From Eutreptiella sp. 'Long Island Sound 2002' (lineage: Eukaryota; Euglenozoa; Euglenophyceae; Eutreptiales; Eutreptiaceae), in the NCBI GenBank assembly GCA_964036045.1, contig OZ038392.1, positions 31,065,087-31,129,086 of the forward strand: DNA of 64,000 bases. Reading direction: 5' to 3'. Below the pieces are notes generated by a model that had not been told where the DNA came from, ran no database searches, and saw nothing but the letters and a program-made list of their open reading frames with translations. Positions 44,485-54,900 of this stretch are shown in pieces. Each line of letters opens with the position of its first letter. Positions within the stretch are counted from its first letter, which is position 1. Both the position numbers and the translations under genes were made by a program.

Positions 44485-45289
44485 GTTAGCGCGCCGGGCG
44501 CACTGGGCAAAATCTTTTGACCGTTCCCCACCCATGACTGTTTTTGCCATCCCCCCCCCGTCACCAAACAATCTACAAATTGAGGTTGACTTCTCCCCAC
44601 CATGGGGACCCTGAGAAGGCAGGGGTGATGTAGCCACATTGATTGCCCATTTCTGCCCCCCCCCCCCCCCTGAGACCGCAGGGGTTAAGTAGCCACTCCT
44701 GAGCGACAAAGGAAGCCGAAGTACGTACGCAGTGCACTTTTGGAGACAAGTGTTGAGGAAGTACCTTCGGGGAACCCAAGGCCGTTCTGACCTATGCTTT
44801 GGTGGTTTCAGTACCTGTGGGGAACCTAACTGTCCCAAGTCTTCGATGGGAGGAGAGGTGCTACTGGTGGAACCGGCAGTGCAAGATGGACTCCATCTCC
44901 GTCGGTATCCCCAGTTTCGATTCTCCGCCACCATCTCCGCCGATCCCCGCAATGGACGGCCCTCCGGAAGTCCCTTTGATTTGTTGGGGGTGTGCTTTGT
45001 GTTGTCACAAGCGCTCCACCATCACAGTCTGTGGTGAGTGTCAGGGGCATTATTGTGGACAATGTATTGATACGCACACTTGTGGGGATATATTGTTTGT
45101 GCGGCACATCAGAAGTAACATGGATTGATGTTGAATTCTGTTTATTCGCCTTCTGCTGATGTGCTTTGTAGGAAAGGTTTGCAGTCCACTCTGGTCTCCT
45201 TGGGGGGCTTCTGTAGGGGAGGGTAAGTCTAGGGCCAAAGTCGGGATACTCAATACAAAAGTAGCTGCATGGCGGGCGCCGGGCAAAAC
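44485..45289 (+). mobile_element. Composite element carrying a Cys-rich ORF
   Basis: TAGCGCGCCGGGC near 44487 and GGGCGCCGGGCAAA near 45275 mark the ends. TTCTCCCCACCATGGGGACC, the GCAGGGGTKATGTAGCC blocks, a stretch shared with 40165-40385, the ORF at 44886-45128 and a GTGCTTTGTAGGAAAGGT block follow in order. The order and end repeats match 19233-19863, which lacks the ORF. Confidence 0.65.
44886..45128 (+). CDS. Small Cys/His-rich protein in the composite element
   Basis: An 80-codon ORF runs from ATG 44886 to TGA 45126-45128. After a Pro/Ser-rich first third it has CWGCALCCHKR, TVCGECQGHYCGQC and HTC. That gives paired CX2C knuckles spaced like a small zinc-binding domain of RING, B-box or FYVE type, without a match to any one. 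It lies wholly inside a repetitive element within an intron, so it is more likely an element gene than a host gene. Expression is unknown. Confidence 0.5.
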   Translation: MDSISVGIPSFDSPPPSPPIPAMDGPPEVPLICWGCALCCHKRSTITVCGECQGHYCGQCIDTHTCGDILFVRHIRSNMD

Positions 45290-45885
45290 TTTCCCCCTCT
45301 ACTGGAGGCCGGCAATTTTTTTTTCTTAGTGTTAAAGACAGCCCTGCTTGTTCGTGTGGTACCTGCCCTACTCGGCAGAAAGGCCCCTGGCCTGCATGAT
45401 TTGCTGCATGTCCCTCATGTCCTCTTAGTGTTGGCCTGACCAGAAGTCCCCATGTCCAGTGCCTGCCCGTCGTCGTGCCAACCGCAGGGCGTTGTCGGGT
45501 GTTGGTGTGTCCGCATAGTGTGTGTTTTGTGTGCAGGTGGTGGGCGGGGGTGTGTGGGAAGATGCGTGGGTGGAGGCTTGGCAACCGGTGGCTGCAGTCA
45601 TTTCAGGGTCTACGGTGCCCTCATCATTGCATCACCATGTGGTGGTTCTGCGATGGTTGTCACGACGAGTGTATGCCCCGCCCAAAGGGCAGAACGCTCT
45701 CCAAATCCCCACTGGAATGTGGTGTCAGGATTGTTCTTCCTGATTGCCTGGATACCATCCCCCTGCAGTGGGACCATCACGATGTCGGAGGTGAAGGGCG
45801 AATTGACAAGTCCTACCCAGCCCCGGCCCCCAACCCCCGGGGGTCACTTGTCACTTGCCCCACCAGTCCACGGCGGCCGAAGAAT

Positions 45886-46323
45886 CACCTCGAAGAGAGG
45901 TCGTTAGATCAAGCGCTGGCCCGGACGCCATACAGCCCCCCTTTTTGGGGGTCATTCACGTAGCATACCCCAAGGCATGATATTTGATGTCCAACCCCTT
46001 GTAAAATCATTATTTTGCCCAACAAAACAATCCCCCAATGGATTTTTTGATTTTGAGGCCTCTATCCCCCTGAAACTGGATACCATTTTTTTGGGGGGTT
46101 GAAAGTTTGTGTTTAGAAGGATTTGAACCAGGGTCGAGTATAAAAAAGGGCTGAGGGGCCCAATCGGCTGAGCCGGCGATCGGCCGATCCTGCCGGCCGG
46201 GATTCAAACCGGTTTGTTTGCCGAGTGTTTGACCACTCGACCATTGATTGTTCCTGCACACCAAGGGTTCCCCAATGTTTGTTATCGTAGTCCGCAACTG
46301 AAAAAAAGCCAAACTGTGTGTTT

Positions 46324-46354
<31 letters not shown>

Positions 46355-46404
46355 CCTGCCTGCCTGCCTGCTTGCTCAACTAAATGTCGTCCTCCCTTCG
46401 AGGT
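45886..46404 (+). mobile_element. TIR element, forward copy
   Basis: CACCTCGAAGAGAGG at the left and CCTCCCTTCGAGGTG at 46390-46404 form terminal inverted repeats around about 520 bases. The interior has GTAGCATACCCCAAGG, CCCCTTGTAAAATCATTATT, CCCCCAATGGATTTTTTGA, a B-box-like GGTTCAAATCC (reverse strand), GATTCAAACC and a (CTGC)n run. Homology with the 25725-26270 copy continues past the right repeat into TTGCCGAAGGCAATAGAATT. Confidence 0.82.
46324..46372 (+). repeat. (CTGC)n microsatellite inside the TIR element
   Basis: About 12 CTGC units with one variant (CTCC) are present. The equivalent position in the 25.7-kb copy holds a degenerate CAGGCAAG/CAGTCAG array. Confidence 0.9.
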
Positions 46405-46903
46405 GCCTTGCCGAAGGCAATAGAATTTTTCCTCCGGTGACAATGGAGATGCAATGGAAAGGTCCGCTGGTGTGGTCCTTTCCACTACAACCCGGTGAGG
46501 GGCCTCACGCATGTTCGGGGGGGGGGGGGGGGCGTCATTTGGTGACCGTTCTTCCGGGGGTCGGGGGGGGCGTCGCGTGTTCTGGGGCAAGTCTCCACAG
46601 GGGCGCAGGGGTACAGCCGGGGGGGTGTTGCATTCAACGGTCGTTCATCGCCGGTCGTGTATGGCCTTCAGAAAAGGCGTGTTTTTTCAGTGTTCAGTGT
46701 TTTTTCACGAGTGGTCCGTGGCACTGGGCGTGGCAGTCATCGGTTGCGGATTGCGTCCCAGGTCGGGAGGGACCTGCAGTGGAGACATGGTCCGGGGGGT
46801 GCCTCAGGGAGCAGCATGTAGCACACACCCGATGCAATGACCCCCCCCTTCATCTTGCCCAGCCCCCCGCCCCCGTGTCTCTGGATCTGATCCCGCATCG
46901 CAG

Positions 46904-46972
46904 GAGCCCCCGATGAAGCGAGTGTTTGTGGATACTCGAGGCCTCGTCTATCACTTGCACTACGAGAAGCAG
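46904..46972 (+). CDS. Putative polycystin-like membrane protein, exon
   Basis: This is a 23-codon phase 0-0 exon, with acceptor catcgcag and donor gtgctg after CAG. The peptide EPPMKRVFVDTRGLVYHLHY precedes the first hydrophobic segment in the next exon. An alternative donor at 47051 (gtagga) would add 26 residues, but it breaks the AG|GT pattern of the other introns. Confidence 0.5.
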
Positions 46973-47465
46973 GTGCTGTTACGTCGCGGATCCGTGATGC
47001 CGGGCGGCGAGAGCGTTACGAACAGCCGTCTTTTTGGCATCTTGTGCAGTGTAGGACCAGGGCCTGGAGAGGGGGGTTTAGGGGGCTCGAACGAAGGCTT
47101 GCGCGGGGTGTGTGCATCGTCGACCCTGTCCGATCGGTTGTGGTGCATGCCTCTACTCTCACCAGTCCCACTGCCCCACCCAAGAAGGCATGGGACAAAC
47201 CCAGAGAGCCGAGGCCGACGGGCCCCTTCGGCAAGAGTGGTGCAGGCGTGGCTGAAAGTGGTATGGTGACCGCTGAAGGGATGGGGGATATGGACGTATC
47301 CAGGAGCAGAGCCCAGTGGGCCTTTCAGTGGATACTTCACAGGGGTGGCTGGAGCACATCCTCTGGGGAGAATTGCGCGCATCCACGCTCCGTTGATAGC
47401 CTGCAAGACCACCCCCCCCCCCCCTCACACACACACACAACACAAGCCCGTTTCCCCATCTGCAG
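46973..47465 (+). other. Short intron of the putative membrane-protein gene
   Basis: This 493-base intron has a poly-C run near 47410 and a short CA run before the acceptor (catctgcag). Nothing else is seen. Confidence 0.5.
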
Positions 47466-47621
47466 GCGACGCATCGGGCCAGCCATCTACAGTGGCACGT
47501 GCTACTCCTCCTCATGCTCTGGATCGTGACACTTCTGCAGACGAACATCCTTCACGAGTCCTACCTCAGCGGTTGGTTGATGTCGACCTTCGTGAACCCT
47601 GTGGCCACTGCTGCAAACAAG
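47466..47621 (+). CDS. Putative polycystin-like membrane protein, first transmembrane exon
   Basis: This 52-codon phase 0-0 exon has donor gtgggt after AAG. HVLLLLMLWIVTLLQ is a strong membrane helix, followed by NILHESYLSGWLMSTFVNP, a typical start of an extracellular segment. The next exon (62580) continues in phase 0. Polycystin-type channels have exactly this order: a cytosolic tail, the first helix, then a large extracellular domain before helix 2. Confidence 0.6.
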
Positions 47622-47654
47622 GTGGGTGTAGCCCTGCCCCCTTTTGTCCTAGCG

Positions 47655-47996
47655 CGGGCTTGTCCGAACACGGCGACCTCGTGTTTCCGCACTTTTGGGC
47701 CTTTTTTTGGAACCATCGGTTTTGCGGCCCCGATCCAATAGAGATGTGGTTTTTAGTTTTGTGCGGGCTGCAGGAAGGGGCAATATGGTTGTCAGAGTGT
47801 TGGTGTAGCTGTAATTCCATGTGCTGTTGTGTGCTGGGGTGTGTGCTGGCCTGTTGCTTTGTATCGTCAGGTTTTGAGGGGGAGGGTTGGCTGATGTCTG
47901 CAACATGTGTTCCGTGGTACATGCCGCGCGGTAACCCGGGCTTGTCCAAACACGGCGACTCTGTGTTTCCGCACTTTTGCCCCCTGAACCAGAACC
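47655..47996 (+). mobile_element. Element with about 40-bp terminal direct repeats, copy 2
   Basis: The end block GGGCTTGTCC.AACACGGCGAC...GTGTTTCCGCACTTTTG occurs at 47655 and 47938. The interior is collinear with 19942-20280 at high similarity. Confidence 0.75.
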
Positions 47997-48010
47997 AGAA
48001 GGGGAGAGCA

Positions 48011-48160
48011 TGGTGTGGTGTGGTGTGGTGTGGTGTGGTGTGGTGCGGTGCGGTGCGGTGCGGTGTGGTGCGGTGCGGTGTGGTGTGGTGCGGTGTGGTG
48101 TGGTGTGGTGTGGTGTGGTGTGGTGTGGTGTGGTGTGGTGTGGTGTGGTGTGGTGTGGTG
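48011..48160. repeat. (TGGTG)n pentanucleotide array
   Basis: Thirty 5-base units of TGGTG with CGGTG variants. The same pentamer (as TGTGG) recurs at 60991-61065. Confidence 0.96.
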
Positions 48161-48329
48161 TGCCGAAGGCGCTGTTACCAAAAGGCAAAAGGCCGGGATG
48201 TCTACCCACGGGTAAAGGTAAACGGGCTGGGCTGTGTGTGTTGTGTGCGCGCCGTGCGTAAGTGTGTAGGCCTCGGCAGGGGGAGGGGGAGTCGGGGAGA
48301 CCTGGTGAGTTCGCCTCTGGCGACCGCGC

Positions 48330-48899
48330 TTATTCCAGGAGCTCCCGCTGCACCCCTTCCCTTTCTGCTTGCTGGTGCAGGCGCAGCTCCTGCAACGCCC
48401 ACGCCATCGTGCTGCCCGGGCCCAGGCGGGCCTTCAGCAGTGTGGCACGCGCCTTGGCGTGGGCGTACCAGATCCGTATGGACTCCTCCACGACGTGGCG
48501 GAGGAACTCCGTGCCCAGCGAGTGGGGCCCCGTACACTCCAGGTGGGCCAGCTGCATGGAGGGGGTCCGCAGGGCTGCCGCCCACTGCTCCAGCACAGTC
48601 GGTTCCCACAGCTGGTGACGCACTGGGGCGGCCCGTGGCCCCACCTTCTGGTCGAGCCACGCTGCGAGGCGCCGGCGGGCTGGCCCCCACTCGTGCGATT
48701 GAGCCGAGCAGGCCCACAGGTGGGGCGCCGTCTCGGGCTGTGTCCCGCACAGGAGGCACGTTGTATCCAGCACCGTGCCCCGGTGGGAGGAACGGTGGGC
48801 TAGGACGGCCATGGTCGGGACGTTGTCCATGCGATGCGCCGTGATGTGGCGCTGCTGGTCGTGGTCGAACCAGTCCAGGGGGAGGCCCCCCCCTGGCAT
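48330..48899 (-). pseudogene. LINE ORF2 C-terminal fragment (reverse strand)
   Basis: The reverse-strand frame reads 189 codons with CLLCGTQPETAPHLWACSAQ, the counterpart of CPFCNASPEDEEHILWHC in the 33.5-kb LINE. It then runs into a region of long amphipathic helices (ESIRIWYAHAKARATLLKA). It belongs to another subfamily. Its upstream end is cut at about 48900, exactly where the 47-bp satellite starts. Confidence 0.78.
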
Positions 48900-48900
48900 G

Positions 48901-51900
48901 TAGGGGCAGTGGGCAGTGGACCTCCTTCAATGCACTGCTCCACTGCCTGGGGGCAGTGGGCAGTGGACCTCCTGCAACACACTGCCTCACTGCCTTGCCT
49001 CACTGCCTGGGGGCAGTGGGCAGTGGACCTCCTTCAATGCACTGCCTCACTGCCTGGGGGCAGTGGGCAGTGGACCTCCCGCAATGCACTGCCTCATAGC
49101 CTGGGGGCAGTGGGCAGTGGAACCCCTGCAATGCACTGCCTCACTGCCTGGGGGCAGTGGGCAGTGCAACTTCTGCAATGCACTGCCTCACTGCCCTGGG
49201 GCAGTGGGCAGTGGAACCCCTGCAATGCACGGCCTCACTGCCCTGGGGGCAGTGGGCAGTGCAACTCACTGCAATGCACTGCCTCACTGCCTGGGGGCAG
49301 TGGGCAGTGCAACTCCTGCAATGCACCACCCCACTGCCTGGGGACAGTGGGCAGTGCAAATTCTGCAATGCACTGCCTCACTGCCTGGGGGCAGTGGACA
49401 GTGCAACTCCTGCAACGCACTGCCTCACTGCCTGGGGGCAGTGGACAGTGCAACTCCTGCAATGCACTGCCTCACTGCCTGGGGGCAGTGGGCAGTGCAA
49501 CTCCTGCAATGCACTGCCTCACTGCCTGGGGGCAGTGGGCAGCGCAACTCCTGCAATGCGCTGCCTCACTGCCCTGGGGCAGTGGGCAGTGCAACTCCTG
49601 CAATGCACTGCCTCACCGCCTGGGGGCAGTGGACAGTGGAACTCCCGCAATGCACTGCCTCACTGCCTGGGGGCAGTCGGCAGCGCAACTCCTGCAATGC
49701 ACTGCCTCACTGCCCTGTGACAGTGGGCAGTGCAACTCCTGCAATGCACCGCCTCACTGCCTGGGGGCAGTGGGCAGTGCCGCTTCTGCAATGCACTGCC
49801 TCACTGCCCTGGGGCAGTGGGCAGTGGAACTCCCGCAATGCACTGCCTCACTGCCTGGGGGCAGTGGGCAGTGGAACTCCAGCAATGCACCACCCCACTG
49901 CCTGGCGGCAGTGGGCAGCGCAACTTCTGCAATGCACTGCCTCACTGTCCTGGGGCAGTTGGCAGTGCAAACCGTGCAACGCATTGCCTCACTGCCTGGG
50001 GGCAGTGGACAGTGCAGCTTCTGCAATGCACTGCCTCACTGCCCTGAGGCAGTGGGCAGTGGAATTCGTGCAATGCACTGCCTCAGTGCCTGGGGGCAGT
50101 GGACAGTGCAACTCCTGCAATGCACTGCCTCACTGCCTGGGGGCAGTGGACTGTGCTACTCCTGCAATGCACTGCCTCACTGCCTGGGGGAAGTGGGCAG
50201 TGGAACTCCTGCAATGCACCGCCTCACTGCCTGGGGGCAGTGGGCAGTGCAGCTTCTGCAATGCACTGCCTCACTGCCCTGGGGCAGTGAGCAGTGGAAC
50301 TCTTGCAATGCACTGCCCCACTGCTTGGGGGCAGTGCACAGTGCAACTCCTGCAATGCACTACCCCACTGCCTGGGGGCAGTGGACAGTGCAACTTCTGC
50401 AATGCACCGCCTCATTGCCCTGGGGCAGTTGGCAGTGCAACTCCTGCAATGCACTGCCTCAGTGCCTGGGGGCAGTGGACAGTGCAACTCCTGCAATGCA
50501 CTGCCTCACTGCCTGGGGGCAGTGGACTGTGCAACTCCTGCAATGCACTGCCTCACTGCCTGGGGGCAGTGGACAGTGGAACTCCTGCAATGCACCGCCT
50601 CACTGCCTGGGGGCAGTGGGCAGCGCAACTCCTGCAATGCACTACCTCACTGCCTGGGGGCAGTGGGCAGTGCAGCTTCTGCAATGCACTGCCTCACTGC
50701 CCTGGGGCAGCGGGCAGTGGAACTCTTGCAATGCACTGCCCGACTGCCTGGGGGCAGTGCACAGTGCAACTCCTGCAATGCACTGCCTCACTGCCTGGGG
50801 CAGTGGGCAGTGGAACTCCCGCAATGCACTACCTCAGTGCCTGGGGGCAGTGGACAGTGCAACTTCTGCAATGCACTGCCTCACTGCCTGGGGGCAGTGG
50901 GCAGTGGAACTCTTGCAATGCACTGCCCCACTGCCTGGGGGCAGTGGGCAGTGCAACTCCTGCAACGCACTGCCTCACTGCCTGGGGGCAGTGGGCAGTG
51001 GAACTCCTGCAATGCACTGCCTCACTGCCGGGGGACAGCAGGTAGTGCAACTCCTGCAATGCACTGCCTCACTGCCTGGGGGCAGTGGACAGTGCAACTT
51101 CTGCAATGCACTACCCCACTGCCTGGGGGCAGTAGGCAGTGGACCTCCGGCAATACACTGCCTCACTGCCTGGGGGCAGTGGGCAGTGCAACTGCTGCAA
51201 TGCACTGCCTCACTGCCTGGGGGCAGTGGACGGCGCAACTCGTGCAATGCACTGCCCCACTGTCTGGGGGCGGTGGGCAGTGGACCTCTTGCGATCCATT
51301 GCCTCACTGCCTTGGGGCCGTGGGCAGCGCAACTCCTGCAATGCACTGCCCCACTGCCTGGGGGCACTGGGCAGTGCAACTCCTGCAATACGCTGCCGCA
51401 CTGCCTGGGGGCAGTGGGCAGTGCAACTCCTGCAATGCACTGCTTCACTACCTGGGGGCAGTGGGCAGTGGACCTCCTGCAATGCATTGCCTCACTGGCT
51501 GGGGCCAGTGGACAGTGCAACTTCTGCAACGCACTGCCCCACTGCCTGGGGGCAGTGGGCAGTGCAACTCCTGCAATACACTGCCGCCCCGCTTGGGGGC
51601 AGTGGGCAGTGCCACTCCTGCAATCCACTGCCGCACTGCCTGGGGGCAGTGGGCAGTGCAGCTCCTGCAATGCACTGCCTCACTGGCTGGGGGCAGTGGG
51701 CAGTGCAACTCCTGCAATGCACTGCCTCACTGCCCTCGGGCAGCAGGCCGTGCCTCTCCCGCAATACACAGCCTCACTGCCTGGGGGCAGTGGGCAGTGC
51801 AACTTCTGCAATGCACTGCCTCACTGTCCGGGGGCAGTGGGCAGCGGAACTCCTGCAATGCACTGCCCCACTGCCTGGGGGCAGTGGGCAGTGGACCTCC

Positions 51901-54900
51901 GGCAATACACTGCCGCACTGCCCGGGGGCAGTGGGCAGTGCAACTCCTGCAATGCACTGCCTCACTGCCTGGGGGCAGTGGGCGGTGGACCTCCTGCAAT
52001 GCACTGCCCCACTGCCCGGGGCCAGTGGACAGTGCAACTCCTGCAATGCACTGCCTCACTGCCTGGGGGCAGTGGGCAGTGCAACTCCTGCAATGCACTG
52101 CCTCACTGCCTGGGGGCAGTGGACAGTGCAACTCCTGCAATGCGCTGCCCCACTGCCTCGGGGCAGTGGGCAGTGGAACCCCTGCAATGCACTGCCCCAC
52201 TGCCTGGGGGCGGTGGGCAGTGGAACCCCTGCAATACACTGCCGCACCGCCCGGAAGCAGTGGACAGTGCAACTTGTGCAATGCACTGCTTCACTGCCCT
52301 GGGGGCAGTGGGCAGTGGAACCCGTGCAATGCACTGCCTCACTGCCCTGGGGGCAGTGGGCAGTGCAATTCCTGCAATGCACCGCCTCACTGCCTGGGGG
52401 CAGTGGGCGGTGCAGCTCCTGCAATACACTGCCGCACTGTCTGGGGGCAGTGGGCAGTGCAACTCCTGCAATGCACTGCCGCACTGCCTGGGGGCAGTGG
52501 ACAGTGGACCTCCGGCAATACACTGCCGCACTGCCTGGGGGCAGTGGGCAATGCAACTCCTGCAATGCACTGCCTTACTGCCTGGGGGCAGTGGAAAGTG
52601 GAAATCCTGCAATGCACTTCCCCACTGCCTGGGGCAGTGGGTAGTGCAACTCCTGCAATACACTGCCGCACTGTTCGGGGGCAGTGGAGAGTGCAACTCA
52701 TGCAATGCACTGCCCCACTGCCTGGGGGCAGTGGGCAGCGCAACTCCTGCAATGCACTGCCGCACTGCCTGGGGGCAGTGGACAGTGGACCTCCGGCAAT
52801 ACATTGCCGCACCGCCTGGGGGCCGTGGGCAGCGCAACTCCTGCAATGCACTGCCTCACTGCCCTGGGGGCAGTGGGCAGTGCAATTCCTGCAATGCACC
52901 GCCTCACTGCCTGGGGGCAGTGGGCGGTGCAGCTCCTGCAATACACTGCCGCACTGTCTGGGGGCAGTGGGCAGTGCAACTCCTGCAATGCACTGCCGCA
53001 CTGCCTGGGGGCAGTGGACAGTGGACCTCCGGCAATACACTGCCGCACTGCCTGGGGGCAGTGGGCAATGCAACTCCTGCAATGCACTGCCTTACTGCCT
53101 GGGGGCAGCGGAAAGTGGAAATCCTGCAATGCACTTCCCCACTGCCTGGGGCAGTGGGCAGTGCAACTCCTGCAATACACTGCCGCACTGTTCGGGGGCA
53201 GTGGAGAGTGCAACTCATGCAATGCACTGCCCCACTGCCTGGGGGCAGTGGGCAGCGCAACTCCTGCAATGCACTGCCGCACTGCCTGGGGGCAGTGGAC
53301 AGTGGACCTCCGGCAATACATTGCCGCACCGCCTGGGGGCCGTGGGCAGCGCAACTCCTGCAATGCACTGCCTCACTGCCCTGGGGGCAGTGGGCATTGC
53401 AACTCCTGCAATGCACTGCCCCACTGCCTGGGGGCAGTGGGCAGTGCAACTCCTGCAATACACTGCCGCACTGTCTGGGGGCAGTGGAGAGTGCAACTCC
53501 TGCAATGCACTGCCGCACTGTCTGGGGGCAGTGGACAGTGCAACTCCTGCAATGCACTACCCGACTGCTTGGGGGCAGTGGGCAGTGCAACTCCTGCAAT
53601 GCACTGCCTCACTGCCTGGGGGCAGTCGGCAGTGCAACTCTAGCAATGCACTACCCCACTGCCCTGGGGCAGTGGGCAGTGCAACTCCTGCAATGCACTG
53701 CCCCACTGCCTGGGGGCAGCGGACAGTGCAACTCCTGCAATGCACTGCCGCACCGCCTGGGGGCCGTGGGCAGCGCAACTCCTGCAATGCACTGCCTCAC
53801 TGCCCTGGGGGCAGTGGGCAGCGCAACTCCTGCAATGCACTGCCCCACTGCCTGGGGGCAGTGGACAGTGCAACTTCTGCAATGCACTGCCTCACTGCCC
53901 TGGGGGCAGTGGGCAGTGGAACTTCTGCAATGCACTGCCCCACTGCCTGGGGGCAGTGGGCAGTGGAACCCCTGCAATGCACTGCCTCACTGCCCTGGGG
54001 GCAGTGGGCAGTGCAATTCCTGCAATGCACCGCCTCACTGCCCTGGGGGCAGTGGGCGGTGCAGCTCCTGCAAGACACTGCCGCACTGTCTGGGGGCACT
54101 GGCAGCGGACAGCGCAACTCGTGCAATGCACTGCCCCACTGCCTGGGGGCAGTGGGCAGTGCAACTCCTGCAATACACTGCCGCACTGTCTGGGGGCAGT
54201 GGACAGTGCAACTCCTGCAACGCACTGCCTCACTGCCTTGGGGGCAGTGGGCAGTGGAACTCCCGCAATGCACTGCCGCACTGCCTGGGGGCAGTGGACA
54301 GTGGACCTCCGGCAATACACTGCCGCACTGCCTGGGGGCAGTGGGCAATGCAACTCCTGCAATGCACTGCCTTACTGCCTGGGGGCAGTGGAAAGTGGAA
54401 ATCCTGCAATGCACTTCCCCACTGCCTGGGGCAGTGGGTAGTGCAACTCCTGCAATACACTGCCGCACTGTTCGGGGGCAGTGGAGAGTGCAACTCATGC
54501 AATGCACTGCCCCACTGCCTGGGGGCAGTGGGCAGCGCAACTCCTGCAATGCACTGCCGCACTGCCTGGGGGCAGTGGACAGTGGACCTCCGGCAATACA
54601 TTGCCGCACCGCCTGGGGGCCGTGGGCAGCGCAACTCCTGCAATGCACTGCCTCACTGCCCTGGGGGCAGTGGGCAGTGCAATTCCTGCAATGCACCGCC
54701 TCACTGCCTGGGGGCAGTGGGCGGTGCAGCTCCTGCAATACACTGCCGCACTGTCTGGGGGCAGTGGGCAGTGCAACTCCTGCAATGCACTGCCGCACTG
54801 CCTGGGGGCAGTGGACAGTGGACCTCCGGCAATACACTGCCGCACTGCCTGGGGGCAGTGGGCAATGCAACTCCTGCAATGCACTGCCTTACTGCCTGGG

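Larger units (their letters stand above)
44042..46903 (+). other. Intron of the putative membrane-protein gene
   Basis: The 2,862-base intron contains a 21-bp tandem repeat (44345-44407), a composite element with a Cys-rich ORF (44485-45289), a TIR element (45886-46404) and poly-G near 46519. Confidence 0.5.

Noticed and set aside
47051-47056. Alternative donor (gtagga) for the exon at 46904
   Set aside because: Usable in phase 0, but the exon would not end in AG; the donor after CAG at 46973 fits the other introns.
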